64,000 nt of DNA from Yamagishiella unicocca (GCA_003116995.1 BDSL01000034.1:620001-684000), one strand, 5' to 3'; counted from the first letter of the stretch, positions 44,355-54,958 are shown. Made by a program: numbers and translations. The notes: a model not told the origin generated them from the letters alone.

Positions 44355-47300
44355 ATGGTAGAGCAGATTGAGCTGAAGCTTGAGCAGGTGGAAGCCGCCA
44401 TCGCGGCGGTCAAGGCAGATCTGGCGATCGCCCCGACCAATAAAGAGCGGGACCGCCTGGGCAGGAAGGAGGCGAACCTGATTGCGAAGAAGGTGCAGCT
44501 GCTGAAGATAGCGGCGGAGAGGGAGAAGCATGCGGCGGACATGAAAAAGATAGCGGCGGAGTGGGAGAAGCATGCGGCGGACATGAAGGAGATAGCGGCG
44601 GAGTGGGAGAAGCATGCGGCGGACATGAAGGAGATAGCGGCGGAGAGGGAGAAGCATGCGGCGGACATGAAGAAGATAGCGGCGGAGTGGGAGAAGCATG
44701 CGGCGGACATGAAGGAGATAGCGGCGGAGAGGGAGAAGCATGCGGCGGACATGAAGGAGATAGCGGCGGAGAGGGAGAAGCATGCGGCGGACATGAAGAA
44801 GATAGCGGCGGAGCACGCGGCGGACATGAAGGAGATAGCCGCGGAGCATGCGGCGGACATGGAGATAGCGGCGGAGATGGAGGTAATGCTGCTGAGGAAG
44901 GCGAACCGCCTGGCCGAGGCGCAGACCCGTGAGTCTGGAACCTGCATGTCTGGAACCTGCCGGCCCCGCTGCGATTCATGCACGCCCCGTTGCGATTCCC
45001 GCATGCGTTGCATCTGGGCCTCACTGAACTTCATCTGCGCTGCTAGCGCGGGTGCATGGGCGTGGTGCGATTACGTTGCCCACAACCGGGCCCGTGGCCA
45101 GGGTTCGCGATAGTGACTATGTGGGTTCGCGATAGTGACTATGTGGGTTCGCGATAGTGACTATGTGGGTTCGCGATAGTGACTATGTGGGTTCGCGATA
45201 GTGCGCACGTCGCAACGCGAAAGCTACGGCTGCTTCCCTTTGCCGGTTGCGTGTGCAGCCAGCATGGGGCGTTAGCGATGTTCGCGCCGCATCCGCCCTT
45301 CGGGTTTGCGCCCATCCCTTCCGCAATTGCGAAAGCTACGGCATGCCTGTAGGCATGTTGCTGTGGTGCATGCATCCATGTAGCATGCTGATGCTCAGAA
45401 AGCATGGCTTCTTCGCCCAGTCTACATGCTCTGGTCCTCAAACCGCCCCCCACCGCATGCCCCCTTCCTAGGCCCTCCCTCACAACGCACAGCTGCCTAC
45501 GCAGTACGACAACTTCCTAGGCCCTCCCTCACAACGCACAGCTGCCTACGCAGTACGACAACACACCCCACCCTGTGTCAAGCCGCTCCCTTGTGGCACC
45601 TTTGCGTTCTCGACCTCCTGAAGTAGGATGGCGTCCGGCAGGCATCAATACCCACCGTGATGGGATCAGGGTTTTCGGAAAGGCTCGCGCAACGGCCCCA
45701 CAACTACTGGTCACTGGGGTCTAGTGGAAAAGACATTGCCAGCCCACCTTGCCAATCCGAGTGCTGTCGATCCGAAATTGTGCGCAGGATACCTGCGGCT
45801 CGTGCAGGTCCTCGACGCGCCGTCAATGCTGTCGGCCCCGCGCGAGCAGCACGACCCCGCCGGTCCGCTCCTGGGTAACTGGCGCCCCGACGACACAGCT
45901 GCCGGCCTGCTCCCTCAGCTCACGAGCCCCGTGTTCGCGCACGTTATGCGCATTATCGAAGGCAGCGGCGGCGACCCTGACGAGGCGGACCTCTGGGCTG
46001 CTGCCTCCCTATGCAGGCTGGCAGCCAGGTACTACAAGGACGAGGTGGGCGAGGCACACGGGTGGCACTGGCTAACCAAACGACCCAACCGAATTCGTCC
46101 AACGGCCCCCCGGCCCCCCAACAACCTCATTATACCGGTACCCTCGTTTCCTGCTGTCTTGCAGGCACTGCTGACGGTGGCGGTACGCAACCTGCTTTGG
46201 CCGTACCTGACCGACACCAAGCGTGGCGCCCCTGGCGCCGTCCCCATCAACTATGTTGATGAGATGTCCCCTGACGAGTCCCTCGGAGACGACGCGGCGA
46301 ACGCCACATACGTGTATCTCATCGCCGTGGTGGGTGCGTGGCTCTGAGCCGTCGTCGCGAACTGCGCCGCGACGAGCTCCCCCCGGCCCGCGTGTGGGAC
46401 AGCTTCCTGCTGTTGCCGGCATCAGGGACGGGGCTCCCATTGCAAATGCTGCCCCTCCTCCCTCTGCAGAACAAAATCGGAATCGACGGCTCTGCCGACG
46501 CGAACTACCAGGGAGGGGGCTACCTGCTCAAATTCTGGGTGAGAGTGCGGTGCTGTACCTTGCAAGGCAGCTGTTTGGGGTTGAGCGGAGGGGATGTGGC
46601 TGGGTGGCGGTGGGCATGTGCATGGAGGTGACGGCCAGGGTCCGAGGCATGGTAAGCGGTGGAGGAAAGGCCGGTTTGATCTCTACGATCTCGCTGGCTT
46701 AATAAGGCCCGCCGGTGCTGCTCCCGGCTGCGTGCAGGAGAGCCGTGCGACCAGCGACCTCTTCAGGGGCACCTACGTCCCGGCATTCCTCCTGGAGGTA
46801 CGTCGGGCAGCTCGGGTTTGCATGGTGTGGACCGCCGCCGTGCCTGCCCGCCCTGCCGCAACATGGCAGCCCCTCGTCCGCTCCACTGCCGGCTTGTAGG
46901 TGGTGGGACCCCACATCCGCCTGTCCTCCCTGGCGTGGACGAGCATCGCCACGGTGTGCCCCCTGTCGCCGCTGCTCAACCTGCTGACCATCCACCCGCA
47001 CGACCAGCGCTTCGTGGTGCCGGTGGCCCGCCTGCTGATGGCGCTGCGGGTGGGCCTCCGGTGGCTCGTCTTCCTGCGCAAGCGTGCGCGGGCGCGGCCG
47101 CCGCCACCAGCCTGGGAAAAATTGCTGTCGCTGCCCTACCCCATCGCATTCGGCCAGCGCTACGACGCCCGCACCGCACAGCGTCTGGGTCTGTCGTCCT
47201 ACACCTTTCGCGTGGCGCTGGCTGACGGGTGGCAGTACGTGGTGGTGAAGCTGGCGCCGAGATACGGCCTGGAGGTGCACCTGGCGTGGGCGGCTGCGGG

Positions 47301-48007
47301 CCTTGCGCCGCGTGTGCTGCACTCCCGGAAGCTGCGAAGCGGCTGGCAGCTGGTGGAGATGGAGCACCTGGGGCCCGAGTGGGTCAGCATTCGCTCGCTC
47401 TGTGGCGCCGACCACGACGACGCGCTCGAGGCGGCTCTCAACGCCCTGCAGCGGGCGCATCGCATCGTGGGAGCAGGGGGCGGGCGCCTGGTGCATGGCG
47501 ACGCGCGCCCTTGCAACTTTTTCGTCAAGAGGAATCCCGGCAGGTGGGCGTTCTGAAAGTGGGGAATGTGGCTCCTCCGACGGTGTGTGTGTCTGTGTCT
47601 GTGACGGCCCCTGCACTGCCACGCCTCCCCTCCTTCGCAGGGGCGCTGCGTCGTGGGAGTGCCGCTTCATCGACTTCGAGGCCGCCGGGGTGGAGGGGCG
47701 CGATACCTACCCGGCTTTCATGAACCCAGAGCTGCCGTGGCCGACTGGCATGGCCTTCGGACAGAAGATGCTTTGCGCGCACGACTCGGCGCTGCTCCGC
47801 GCGACCACCACCACTAGCGCTGCCGGTGCTGCACCTGCCGTGCAGGGGTGGACGCCCGGCGGGCGCGCGCGCCATGCGTCTGCGACGCCCACTCCCGCCG
47901 TTCTGCCGCGGCTTGCATCGCCGGGGCTGGGGCTGAGCCCGTGGCGGCCAGGCGGCCGCCGCACTATCGGCGGTGCCACAACCCGTCGGGTGATGGGCGG
48001 CTGGTGA
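44355..48007 (+). CDS. Coiled-coil plus protein-kinase-fold (APH/FunK1-like) protein
   Basis: Exons 44355-44928, 45725-46044, 46165-46329, 46470-46538, 46738-46797, 46900-47543 and 47641-48007 join in phase to 732 aa. Residues 1-191 are a coiled coil, mostly perfect 14-residue repeats (IAAEREKHAADMKE), equal to two heptads. Exons 2-5 hold an unrecognised helical region. Exons 6-7 show kinase-fold landmarks: QYVVVKL with Lys513 in the beta-3 position, GLEVHLAW after it, LVHGDARPCN with His595 and Asp597 in the catalytic loop, and RFIDFEAAG with Asp622 in place of DFG. These resemble aminoglycoside-phosphotransferase/FunK1-type kinases, so phosphotransfer is plausible but the substrate is unknown. 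The C-terminal 90 residues are Ala/Pro/Arg-rich. A truncated inverted copy of the 5' end lies at about 49.03-49.26 kb, which suggests an expanding family. The join of exon 1 to exon 2 (intron about 800 bp) is the least certain. Confidence 0.7.
44514..44873 (+). repeat. 42-bp coding repeats, seven full units plus partial ones
   Basis: The unit ATAGCGGCGGAGAGGGAGAA then GCATGCGGCGGACATGAAGG encodes IAAE(R/W)EKHAADMK(E/K). Units are nearly identical, differing at R/W and K/E codons. Two shorter 30- to 33-bp forms lack the REK part. Confidence 0.9.
45102..45205. repeat. 22-bp tandem repeat, five copies
   Basis: GGGTTCGCGATAGTGACTAT followed by GT, repeated five times in the proposed first intron of the coiled-coil/kinase-fold gene. 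Confidence 0.9.
45464..45561. repeat. 49-bp tandem duplication
   Basis: CTTCCTAGGCCCTCCCTCAC ... GCAGTACGACAA occurs twice in direct succession, in the same proposed intron as the 22-bp array. Confidence 0.85.
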
Positions 48008-49020
48008 AGGTGAGGGAGGACGACGGACAAGGTGGCGCCCCTTAAGAGAATGTACCACGAATTCGGGGCCTGAAGGCGGCTGCCGTTGTCGGGACTGCCG
48101 TCGTTGGGGTGGTCGTTGTAGTGGGCATCAAGTGCGGGCAGCCAAGTGATGGATTGCGGCTGGTCTCACAGAGCATGTGAGTTTCGAACAAGGGGCTTGC
48201 TCGTGTTGGTGGCCCCATCCACAATCCGCAGCTTCTCATCCACAGCTTCACCCACAATCCTCCGCTTGTATTCAGTCCACTGCTCAGCGGCTAGGTTGTA
48301 GATTTGCGTGTGCGACACATGGTTGCGCGCGCTGTTGCCCCAGCTGTTGCGGCCGCCAAAGACCTAGCTGGTCGCTCGGACAGCGCACAGCAGCTGAATG
48401 ACTGGGCCGTGTGCGCGGCCTTGGGTCGGTGGAGGTGCATCGGCAGGCTGTGCGCGACCCGGTCTCAGCAGTTTACGGTCTCAGGTTCAGGGTGTCAAGG
48501 GGCTGCGGCGCGGTGTGAACATCGAGGGGCCTTGAGCGCATGGGCGCTGGTACTAGCACGGGCATTGCGGGGGCATGAGGACCATGTGTTTGCAATTCGG
48601 CAGTATTTCGCTGTGCGTATGATGCGACCATGTGTTTGCAATTCGGCAGTATTTCGCTGTGCGTATGATGCATGATGCTGCAATCTGCAGGTGGGGATGC
48701 AAGGTATGGTGCTGGTGGTTGCGATGTGTTGTGCAGCTCCCAAGTGAAGGGGCGTCTGCGAACTCCTTTACGGCTTCTTGCAGGGCCACTGGGAGTCGGT
48801 CCCCAGCGACTCCCCAATCGTTGTCCAGGTCGGCCTTGAAGACGTCGCTCCCCAGCGACATCTTCAAGGCCGACCTGGACCACGACGTGTAATAACGCTC
48901 CCCACCACGCCACCGCAGTGAAAGCGCTCGTGTGGACGAGGCACCCCCAGCGGTACGAACAACATCGTAATGTTGGGCAGGCTCACTGCGCCCCTCAGCT
49001 GCGGCTGCTTGGCCCCGTGC
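48008..49020. other. Spacer with duplicated and fold-back fragments
   Basis: About 1 kb after the kinase-fold gene. It contains a 36-bp direct repeat (ACCATGTGTTTGCAATTCGG...) at 48591 and 48627 and the 54-bp palindrome at 48825. A minus-strand protein-like segment at about 48,740-48,900 includes GSDVFKADLDNDWGVAGDRL and is mirrored by the palindrome. No intact gene is seen. Confidence 0.45.
48825..48878. repeat. Near-perfect inverted repeat (25-bp arms, 4-bp loop)
   Basis: CCAGGTCGGCCTTGAAGACG (first 20 bases of the left arm) pairs with the right arm ending TCTTCAAGGCCGACCTGG; 24 of 25 positions pair around a CCCC loop. Weaker pairing continues about 10 bp further out on each side. Confidence 0.85.
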
Positions 49021-49029
49021 GTGTGTCGA

Positions 49030-49265
49030 CCGCCGCGATGGCGGCTTCCACCTTCCCAAGCTTCAGCTCAATCTGCTTCAGATGCTCTTCCATGGCTCTG
49101 CGACGCCGGCCCCGTAGTAAAGGCACGTGTGGATGTGGCAGCGGCAGCGGCCCGGGGCGAAAGAAGGTCTCCTGGGATGATAAGGTTAGGGAGCGCCATA
49201 AGCTGAGGGGGAGCTTAGCCCGCAACGCCGGAAAGGCCTCCAACCCTTGGCAGTGCCGGGAAGTG
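49030..49265 (-). pseudogene. Truncated inverted copy of the coiled-coil/kinase-fold gene 5' end
   Basis: The minus strand here matches plus 44,200-44,410, estimated by eye at 85% identity or more, including about 150 bp of upstream sequence (CTTATCATCCCA(A/G)GAGACC, TTTCGCCCC) and the first codons. The copy starts MEEHLKQIELKLGKVEAAIA versus MVEQIELKLEQVEAAIA in the intact gene. Similarity stops after AAIAAV, and the frame ends at a stop a few codons later. The duplicated part spans promoter and start codon, so it may still be transcribed. Confidence 0.7.
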
Positions 49266-49622
49266 GGATCCAGCCAATGAACGACGTCAGATCGCGTTCA
49301 GCTAACGATTGCGCAAGACTAGCAACTTCCGGGCAAAGCGACCTGTGATTCCAGACGCAGCACAAGTAGCAAAAAGCCAGGACATGACGGAAACGCGCAA
49401 GGAGGGGATTTCAGCGATGTCATAACGGTATGCGCCCGCCCGCATGTAACCGCAAGTGCCCGCCAGCCAGCGCTGGCTCCGCAGCCCGCTCGTGGCAGGG
49501 ACTCCGCAGCGGAGACAGGAGCCAACGGGGACGCTGACACGAGTGCAGCGCCAGCTTGACGCTTGGTGAAGACGCCGGGGGGCAAGCCGAATAGCCGATG
49601 GCCTCCGGCCGAACTCAACCTC

Positions 49623-49627
49623 TTACA
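49623..49627 (-). terminator. TGTAA polyadenylation signal candidate (minus strand)
   Basis: TTACA on the plus strand, about 230 bp past the GPN1 stop codon in the direction of transcription. Confidence 0.45.
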
Positions 49628-49853
49628 GACGGCGCACCGGCCTATCAATCGGCCGACAGGATCTTCGCGTGGCCCTGCAACCGAACCGTGCGCTTCCCAC
49701 ACTACACCCGACGGCGCCAGACGCCTTCCGCCTACCTGCAATTGGCTACCCACGCGTCGTTCGTGCGTCGCCTCTCAACAAACCGACCACATGCAAGGCC
49801 CCACCTGGCGGCACAGCCAAGCAACGGCACTTCCCACCTCCGGACTCGCCCCC

Positions 49854-49887
49854 TCATCTCCGGCTCCCCTCCTCTTCCTCCTCCTCC

Positions 49888-49922
<35 letters not shown>

Positions 49923-52900
49923 CTCATCGACCTCCATCGCTCGCCGCACCCCACCAGCCGCCTCCGCACCCTTGCCCGCCCCGGCCCCATCCCCCGGCTG
50001 CGCAGCCCCCGCTGCCCCCCCGGCGCCCCCGCTGCCCTCTCTTTCCGATATCTTGGACGCCTCCAGGTCCGCTTGCAATCGAGCGATCTCCTTCTGCTGC
50101 CTCGCCTCCTCCCGCGCCGCCTTGTCCTGCTTAGCCCGCTCCAGCTCCGGTACATAGAACTCCCGGTACTCTTTCGCGCATTCCGACATTTGCTGCGGGG
50201 CGGGTTACAATGAAAGAACCGGTAACGCGACTGGGGAAATGTAGTGGGTTGGTGCGGGGGGGGGGGTGCGAGGAAGACCCGTGGATGTGGGGGGGGGTTC
50301 GAAGAAGACCCGTGGATGTGGGGGGGGGGTTCGAGGAAGACCCGTGGATGCCCAGACGTTTCGAGGTGCATGCTGGAGGACTTGGGTGGCGGGGCGGGGG
50401 GGGAGGAGGTCGTAGCTCAGGAACGCGTGTTGGTCGGATTGAGGAAGCGCGTCGGATAGGCTGGGTGGTTGCGACTGGTGTGGACGTGGGCGAGTGTCGC
50501 GACATAGGAATACAGGGTGAGTTGGTGGGTGAGGGTGAGGGTGAGGGTGTGTACATGGCTGGAGCGGATGCGGGCGGGTGTGTGGCGGGTGTTTCACAGG
50601 CGGTCGGGGATCCAGCGCGGAACAACGACATAACGGCAAACGGCTCAGTTCCCGGTTGCAACCCCACAGGGTCGGAACCTCGGAAACAAGCCCATCGCCG
50701 ACATCGTGTGTATGTCCTGAGCTCCCAGCCGCGGCCTCACAGGCCGCCGAGTCGCGCTCCTCCCATTTCCCCCCCGACCCCGGGATAGCACCACCAGCGC
50801 CCCCCCGCCCCCGCCACACCTGCGCGCGCGCGTCCGAAGGCTATGCACCAGTCACACTTCCCATGTCGAGTTACCGGTTCTTTTTATGTAACCCCCCCCC
50901 GCCACACGGGTCTTCCTCGAACCCCCCGCCACACGGGTCTTCCTCGAACCCCCCCCCCGCCACACCTGCAGCATCTCGTCCATCCCCTCGCCTGTCACCG
51001 CCGACACCCCCACGCTTCTCATGTTGGCGTAGAACGAGTCCAGCACCAGCGCCAGAGAGCGCGACAAGGTGGCGGCGTACGACGAGTCCGCCTCCAGCGC
51101 CGCCGCGTAGGTGTCGAAGTCCTTCATCCACTCTAGCGCAAAGTCGTACCGCGCCACATCCACCTTGTTGAAGAGCTGCGGCAGGGGGCAGGGGGCAGGA
51201 GGCAAGGGGGCGGGGAAAGAGAGGAAATGCGTTGGCACACGTGCCTCGGACGCAACCTCCGCCCTCGCAGAACACGAGGGTATTCGAAGGGCATCGTTCT
51301 GCCTACCTGATGGCCCCAGTCGTTCGCATCGCCGCGCCTTTCCCGGCAAAGCGAGCTGGCGCACGACCCCTAACCCTCAAACCATCCGTTTCACTAGCTG
51401 ACAGACAGCCTTCCTTGCCTCCCCTTCTCTTCCCCTCCCCTCTCCAAACGTGTGTTACCAAACGTTTCCTAACCGGCTTCAGTTTCCAGTGCCGGCCCAA
51501 GGCTCCCCCCTCCCCCCTCTCTGTACCCCCCCTCTCCCGTTTTCCCGCTAGGCCCACCAGCAGCATGGGCAGCTTGGTCTTGTACAGGATGGAGCAGGCC
51601 TGCAGCATGTTGGACATGAAGGTCTGCGGGTTGGTCACCCGAGGCGTGTCCACCACGTAGGCCACCATGGTGGGGAAGGACGAGGCGAACAGCTCCGTCA
51701 CGATGGAGCCGCTGGCGGACCAGGTGAAGATCTCGATCTGGCCGGGGGTGTCCACGATGATGTACTCCAGGGGAGGGTCGCGGGGCTTCTCGCACAGCTG
51801 GATCACCTGGGCGCCAAGGGCAGGTTCAACGGGGAGGGTTCGAGGAAGACCCGTGGATGCCAGAAAAAACCGTTTAGAACAGACGGGGAGGGAGGGCGTC
51901 AGACCAGTGAGCCCTCAGCGATGACGACCCGTTTGGTGTGGATTTTCGCCTTCCCAGGTGCGCCAGCTCCTGCCGCCGCAGCCCCCCCCCACCCTACCCA
52001 GCCATCCACCCAGCCACTCATCCACCCAGCCAGCCATCCACTCAAGACACCCAGCCAGCCATCCACTCAAGACACCTAGCCAGCCAGCCACCCACTTGGT
52101 CGAAGCGTGTGGCGAACAGATTACAGGACGTGAGGATGCCGCCGTTGGGTCCAAGGTTGTACTGCTTCATGACGTTCTTGTACTTTACCTGGAGTGACGC
52201 AGCGACGGAGGGGTTCCGAGGGTGAGGGGTCGCGTAGGGGTCAGTCCCAGGAACCGGCATACGCTGGGCCGACGGGGTGGGGTAGAAACGCATGTTGGGC
52301 CGACGGGGTGGGGTCGTGACTGCGCGGCCGCGCCGGGTCACGATCCGGGGTCGCGAGGCGTGCCGTCACGAGGCGGCCGCTCGGAAGTCGCAGTCGCAGA
52401 GTAGCCGCTGCAGCCCACCTTCCCTGCGGGCCAGGAGCCTAGCTAGGCCACCCGTCTAGCTAGGCCACCCGTCTAGCTAGGCCCATCCTCAAGCTAGGCC
52501 ACCCGTCTAGCGGCCCTCCGCAGCCCATCCAGGTGGCGGTGGGTGGGGGGGGGGGTTTGCCCCACAGGACAACGCCAACAGACCCCACCGAATGCGTGTG
52601 GCGACACCGGGTGGCGGGTGGCGGGCAGGTGGGGCGTTTCTTCGCGTTTCTTCGCGACCCTCCCCTGCGCTGCTCGGCCCTGCTCAACGCGCATGTCAAC
52701 CGCCGCACGTGTCCCATCCCACCCCGCGGGGAGTGCCGCGCGTCGCGTCAGCCTCTGCCGCACCGCCATCGCGCCTGGGACTGCCACACCGCGAGACATT
52801 GCGCTGTGCTGCGCTGTGCTGCGCTGTGCTGGGGATAACAACACCCCCCGAGGGGAGGCTGCCCAGGGCCTAGTAACTAAAACTAGACACTACTAGACAC

Positions 52901-53622
52901 CCTCACCCAGAAGCCCTCCAACCCAGATGCCTGGCCGAGCACAGTGTGGCCCCTGGGGGCCCGCATCGCCGGCCCCTCCAATCAGCCCCGCCCCCGCCCC
53001 GCCCCGCCCAGCCTCGGGTTTCCTCGCTTCCCCGCCCCACCTCTCCTCCCCCCCAAAACCCCGCCCCGCCCCGCGGCGCCCTGCCCCAGACTCGCCGTGT
53101 CGCGGATGTCGATGTTGGCGCCGTACGGCAGGTGGGTTACTGCCGGGTCCATGTTGATGATGTAGCCCTGCCGCCGCGTGGCGTGCAGGTGCGCGTTGAT
53201 GCGCTGGATGAGGGTCGTCTTGCCCGAGCCGGCCATGCCTGGTCGGGGTCAGCGTGACGGCGTCCGGGGGAAAGGGCCGCAGGATTGTGCAGCAGCGGCA
53301 GTGGAGAGGTAGGAGCTACAAGCGCGAAAGGTCACGAGGCCGGCGGCTGTAGCTGAGGTGGCCGTAGCTGAGATGGCGCGAAGTCGAAAGGAGACGAGCA
53401 TGGGGCCGTGGGAGCCGTTTGGTGGCGCGTGGAAGGCATGGGGATGGCGCCGGTTGCGGGTTTCGTAATCTGGAAGCTGCGTCGGTACCGTAACCCGCTG
53501 GCGGCGGACGCCGCGGTGAGCTTACCGATGACCAGGATGACGGTCGGCTTGGGTGCATCGCTCTGGCCGCTCGTACTGGGCCCTGCGCCTGCATCCGATG
53601 TGGCGTCGGAGGCTCCCTCCAT
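49854..53622 (-). CDS. GPN1: GPN-loop GTPase 1
   Basis: Minus-strand exons 53622-53526, 53238-53096, 52188-52096, 51806-51558, 51175-50966 and 50192-49854 join to 376 aa (human GPN1 is about 374). P-loop GMAGSGKTT at 33-41; [20 protein letters not shown]; the diagnostic GPN at 93-95 in [23 protein letters not shown] (G3) at 130-144; NKVD (G4) at 197-200; then [15 protein letters not shown]. The C terminus is helical ([20 protein letters not shown]) and ends in an uninterrupted poly-Glu tail of about 20 residues. GPN1 works with GPN2/GPN3 in assembly and nuclear import of RNA polymerase II. The intron after RDT begins with GC (ACG|GCGAGT), the only donor that restores phase to VKYKNVMK. Several introns contain family A and B elements. 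Confidence 0.92.
49870..49926 (-). repeat. (GAG/GAA)n tract coding the poly-Glu tail of GPN1
   Basis: About 19 consecutive GAG or GAA codons on the minus strand (CCTCTTCCT on plus) just before the stop. Length variation among strains is likely. Confidence 0.85.
50199..50228 (-). repeat. Dispersed intronic element, family B
   Basis: GGTTACAATGAAAGAACCGG in GPN1 intron 5, right next to the exon 6 acceptor. It is inverted relative to the copy at 50868-50897 at the other end of the same intron. Confidence 0.6.
50254..50378 (-). repeat. Family A element plus two tandem copies of its 3' half
   Basis: GAGGAAGACCCGTGGATG is repeated three times, separated by poly-G runs of 7-9 bases. The third copy (50331-50378) continues into CATGCTGGAGG, the other end of the element, but lacks the AAACGGTTTT middle. 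Confidence 0.75.
50868..50962 (+). repeat. Family B element followed by two family A 3' halves
   Basis: GTTACCGGTTCTTTTTATGT followed by AACCCCCCCCC, then CACACGGGTCTTCCTCGAAC twice with poly-C spacers. It abuts the donor of GPN1 exon 5. Confidence 0.7.
51836..51886 (-). repeat. Dispersed intronic element, family A (partial)
   Basis: GGTTCGAGGAAGACCCGTGG then CCAGAAAAAACCGTTTAGAA lies in GPN1 intron 3, near the acceptor of exon 4. Confidence 0.65.
51985..52095. repeat. CCAGCCA(T)CCACT simple/tandem repeats in GPN1 intron
   Basis: Units of CCAGCCATCCAC and a 25-bp unit CAGCCAGCCATCCACTCAAG + ACACC repeated twice, directly after the donor of GPN1 exon 3. Confidence 0.8.
52438..52512. repeat. 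CTAGCTAGGCCACCCGT tandem repeat, about four copies
   Basis: A 17-bp unit CTAGCTAGGCCACCCGT repeated with one diverged copy, inside the second (GC-AG) intron of GPN1. Confidence 0.85.
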
Positions 53623-54054
53623 CGGGGCACGATTGGGGGCAGAGCGGTCGACGTGCGCCTATTTTGCCGGCAATCAAGTCCAGCTTGGTAATGTCTTCAG
53701 TTACACATATACTGGATGGTTGCGGTGAGGATTATGCCTAGCCTGCGTGGCGCTTAAGGTTGCGACGAGGGCTTGGCCCTGTGGACACACGTATAGGTGT
53801 ATTTTACTGTAATGTTATTATGCATATTTTACATTCAGAGCACTGACGCTCCTGATGTGCTATGCGAGCGGGGGGGGGATTCACGACACCTGGTTCAATG
53901 CGGGCCTGCCGAGAATTTGGGTTGACATTCATGTCCTGGTTTATGTGGATTTTCAGACAGTATCCTTAGTCTTACTGCAGTAGGACAGCCTCTAGCGAGC
54001 CCGCTCACATCCGCACTAACCTTTGTGAGCGGGCGGACAGCGCCCACAGGAAAC
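53623..54054. other. Divergent promoter region, GPN1 and complex I subunit
   Basis: About 430 bp between the two start codons. AT-rich stretches around 53,800-53,840 and 53,930-53,960 contrast with the GC-rich genes. No defined element could be assigned. Confidence 0.4.
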
Positions 54055-54679
54055 ATGACGTGGCCCGAGCCCCCTAACTATTACGAGGCTCCCAAGCATG
54101 GCTTCAAGGTCACGCTGGAGAACCCCACCTATCCGATTATCAACCCAGACCCCAACATCACGGACGCAAGTGCGTGGCCACAACGCTACTAGATGTTATA
54201 CTTAGGAGCTTAGTTTTAATCCTGCTTGGGGGATCGTAAAGGCTTGTGGAGCATGTTCTTAACCGGCTCACGCCTTGTATGCGCAGTCACGAACATGCGT
54301 ACCGAGAACTGGTCCGTGGTTGCTGGTCTGGCTTCAGTGGGCTATGTGGCTGGCTACTACTTCGGTAAGGCTGGTATGACGGCCGGGGTAGAGGAGCATG
54401 CAGGAATTAACATAACCTTTGCCCCGCGCAGGGTCGAGGGTGTACTGGGCGAAGCCGACGGCCATGTTCACGTCCATTTTCCTTGCAAAGAGTGGGCTGC
54501 TCTGGGGCATGTCAGACAGCGCCCGTGAGTACTGCGAACGGCTCCTACGCGTCGGTGCACCGTGTAGAGCCTTACTTGTTACGCCTTCACTGCTTGCAGA
54601 CCGCTTGATGGGCTTTAAGGAGAACAGCAAGGAGGTCGCCAGCAACATGCCGCACGTCATGCAGCGGGAGGCGTACTGA
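54055..54679 (+). CDS. Mitochondrial complex I accessory subunit (20.9 kDa/NUXM type)
   Basis: Exons 54055-54169, 54287-54364, 54432-54524 and 54600-54679 join in phase to 121 aa. The pattern follows plant At4g16450 (NADH:ubiquinone oxidoreductase 20.9 kDa subunit) and the fungal 21 kDa subunit: YPIINPDPNITDAI, then MRTENWSVVAGLASVGYVAG (hydrophobic segment 1), TAMFTSIFLAKSGLLWGMSD (segment 2) and HRLMGFKENSKEVA near the C terminus, which corresponds to GRLMGFFPNDGEVA in Arabidopsis. The product should be an inner-membrane protein of complex I with two membrane helices and no cleavable presequence. A TGTAA lies 275 bp after the stop. Divergent from GPN1. Confidence 0.8.
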
Positions 54680-54953
54680 ACAGGAGGGGACCGTGCAATG
54701 GGCCGGCTGTCGGCTTGCGGATGGCGCGCGCACGCGACATAGCACATGGATGATCGCCAGGAGCTTGGTCTGTGCAGCTTATTTCCATCGTGGGGGGCCG
54801 GGGTGTGGCGTTGGGGTCACATCCAGGACAGGGGTAGCTGGGGGGGTGATATGGGTGCCCATTGGGTGCACCGTACCAGGCAGGTGTCAATCACCGTCGG
54901 GGATTTCACGGTCATGTGCGAGGTAGTTAGGATACTGCCAAAATGCTGGCGCA

Positions 54954-54958
54954 TGTAA
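54954..54958 (+). terminator. TGTAA polyadenylation signal candidate
   Basis: TGTAA about 275 bp after the stop of the complex I subunit gene, a normal 3' UTR length for these algae. Confidence 0.5.

Noticed and set aside
44410..45024. Pro/Ser/His-rich minus-strand ORFs opposite the coiled coil
   Set aside because: They are the antisense reading of the 42-bp coding repeats.
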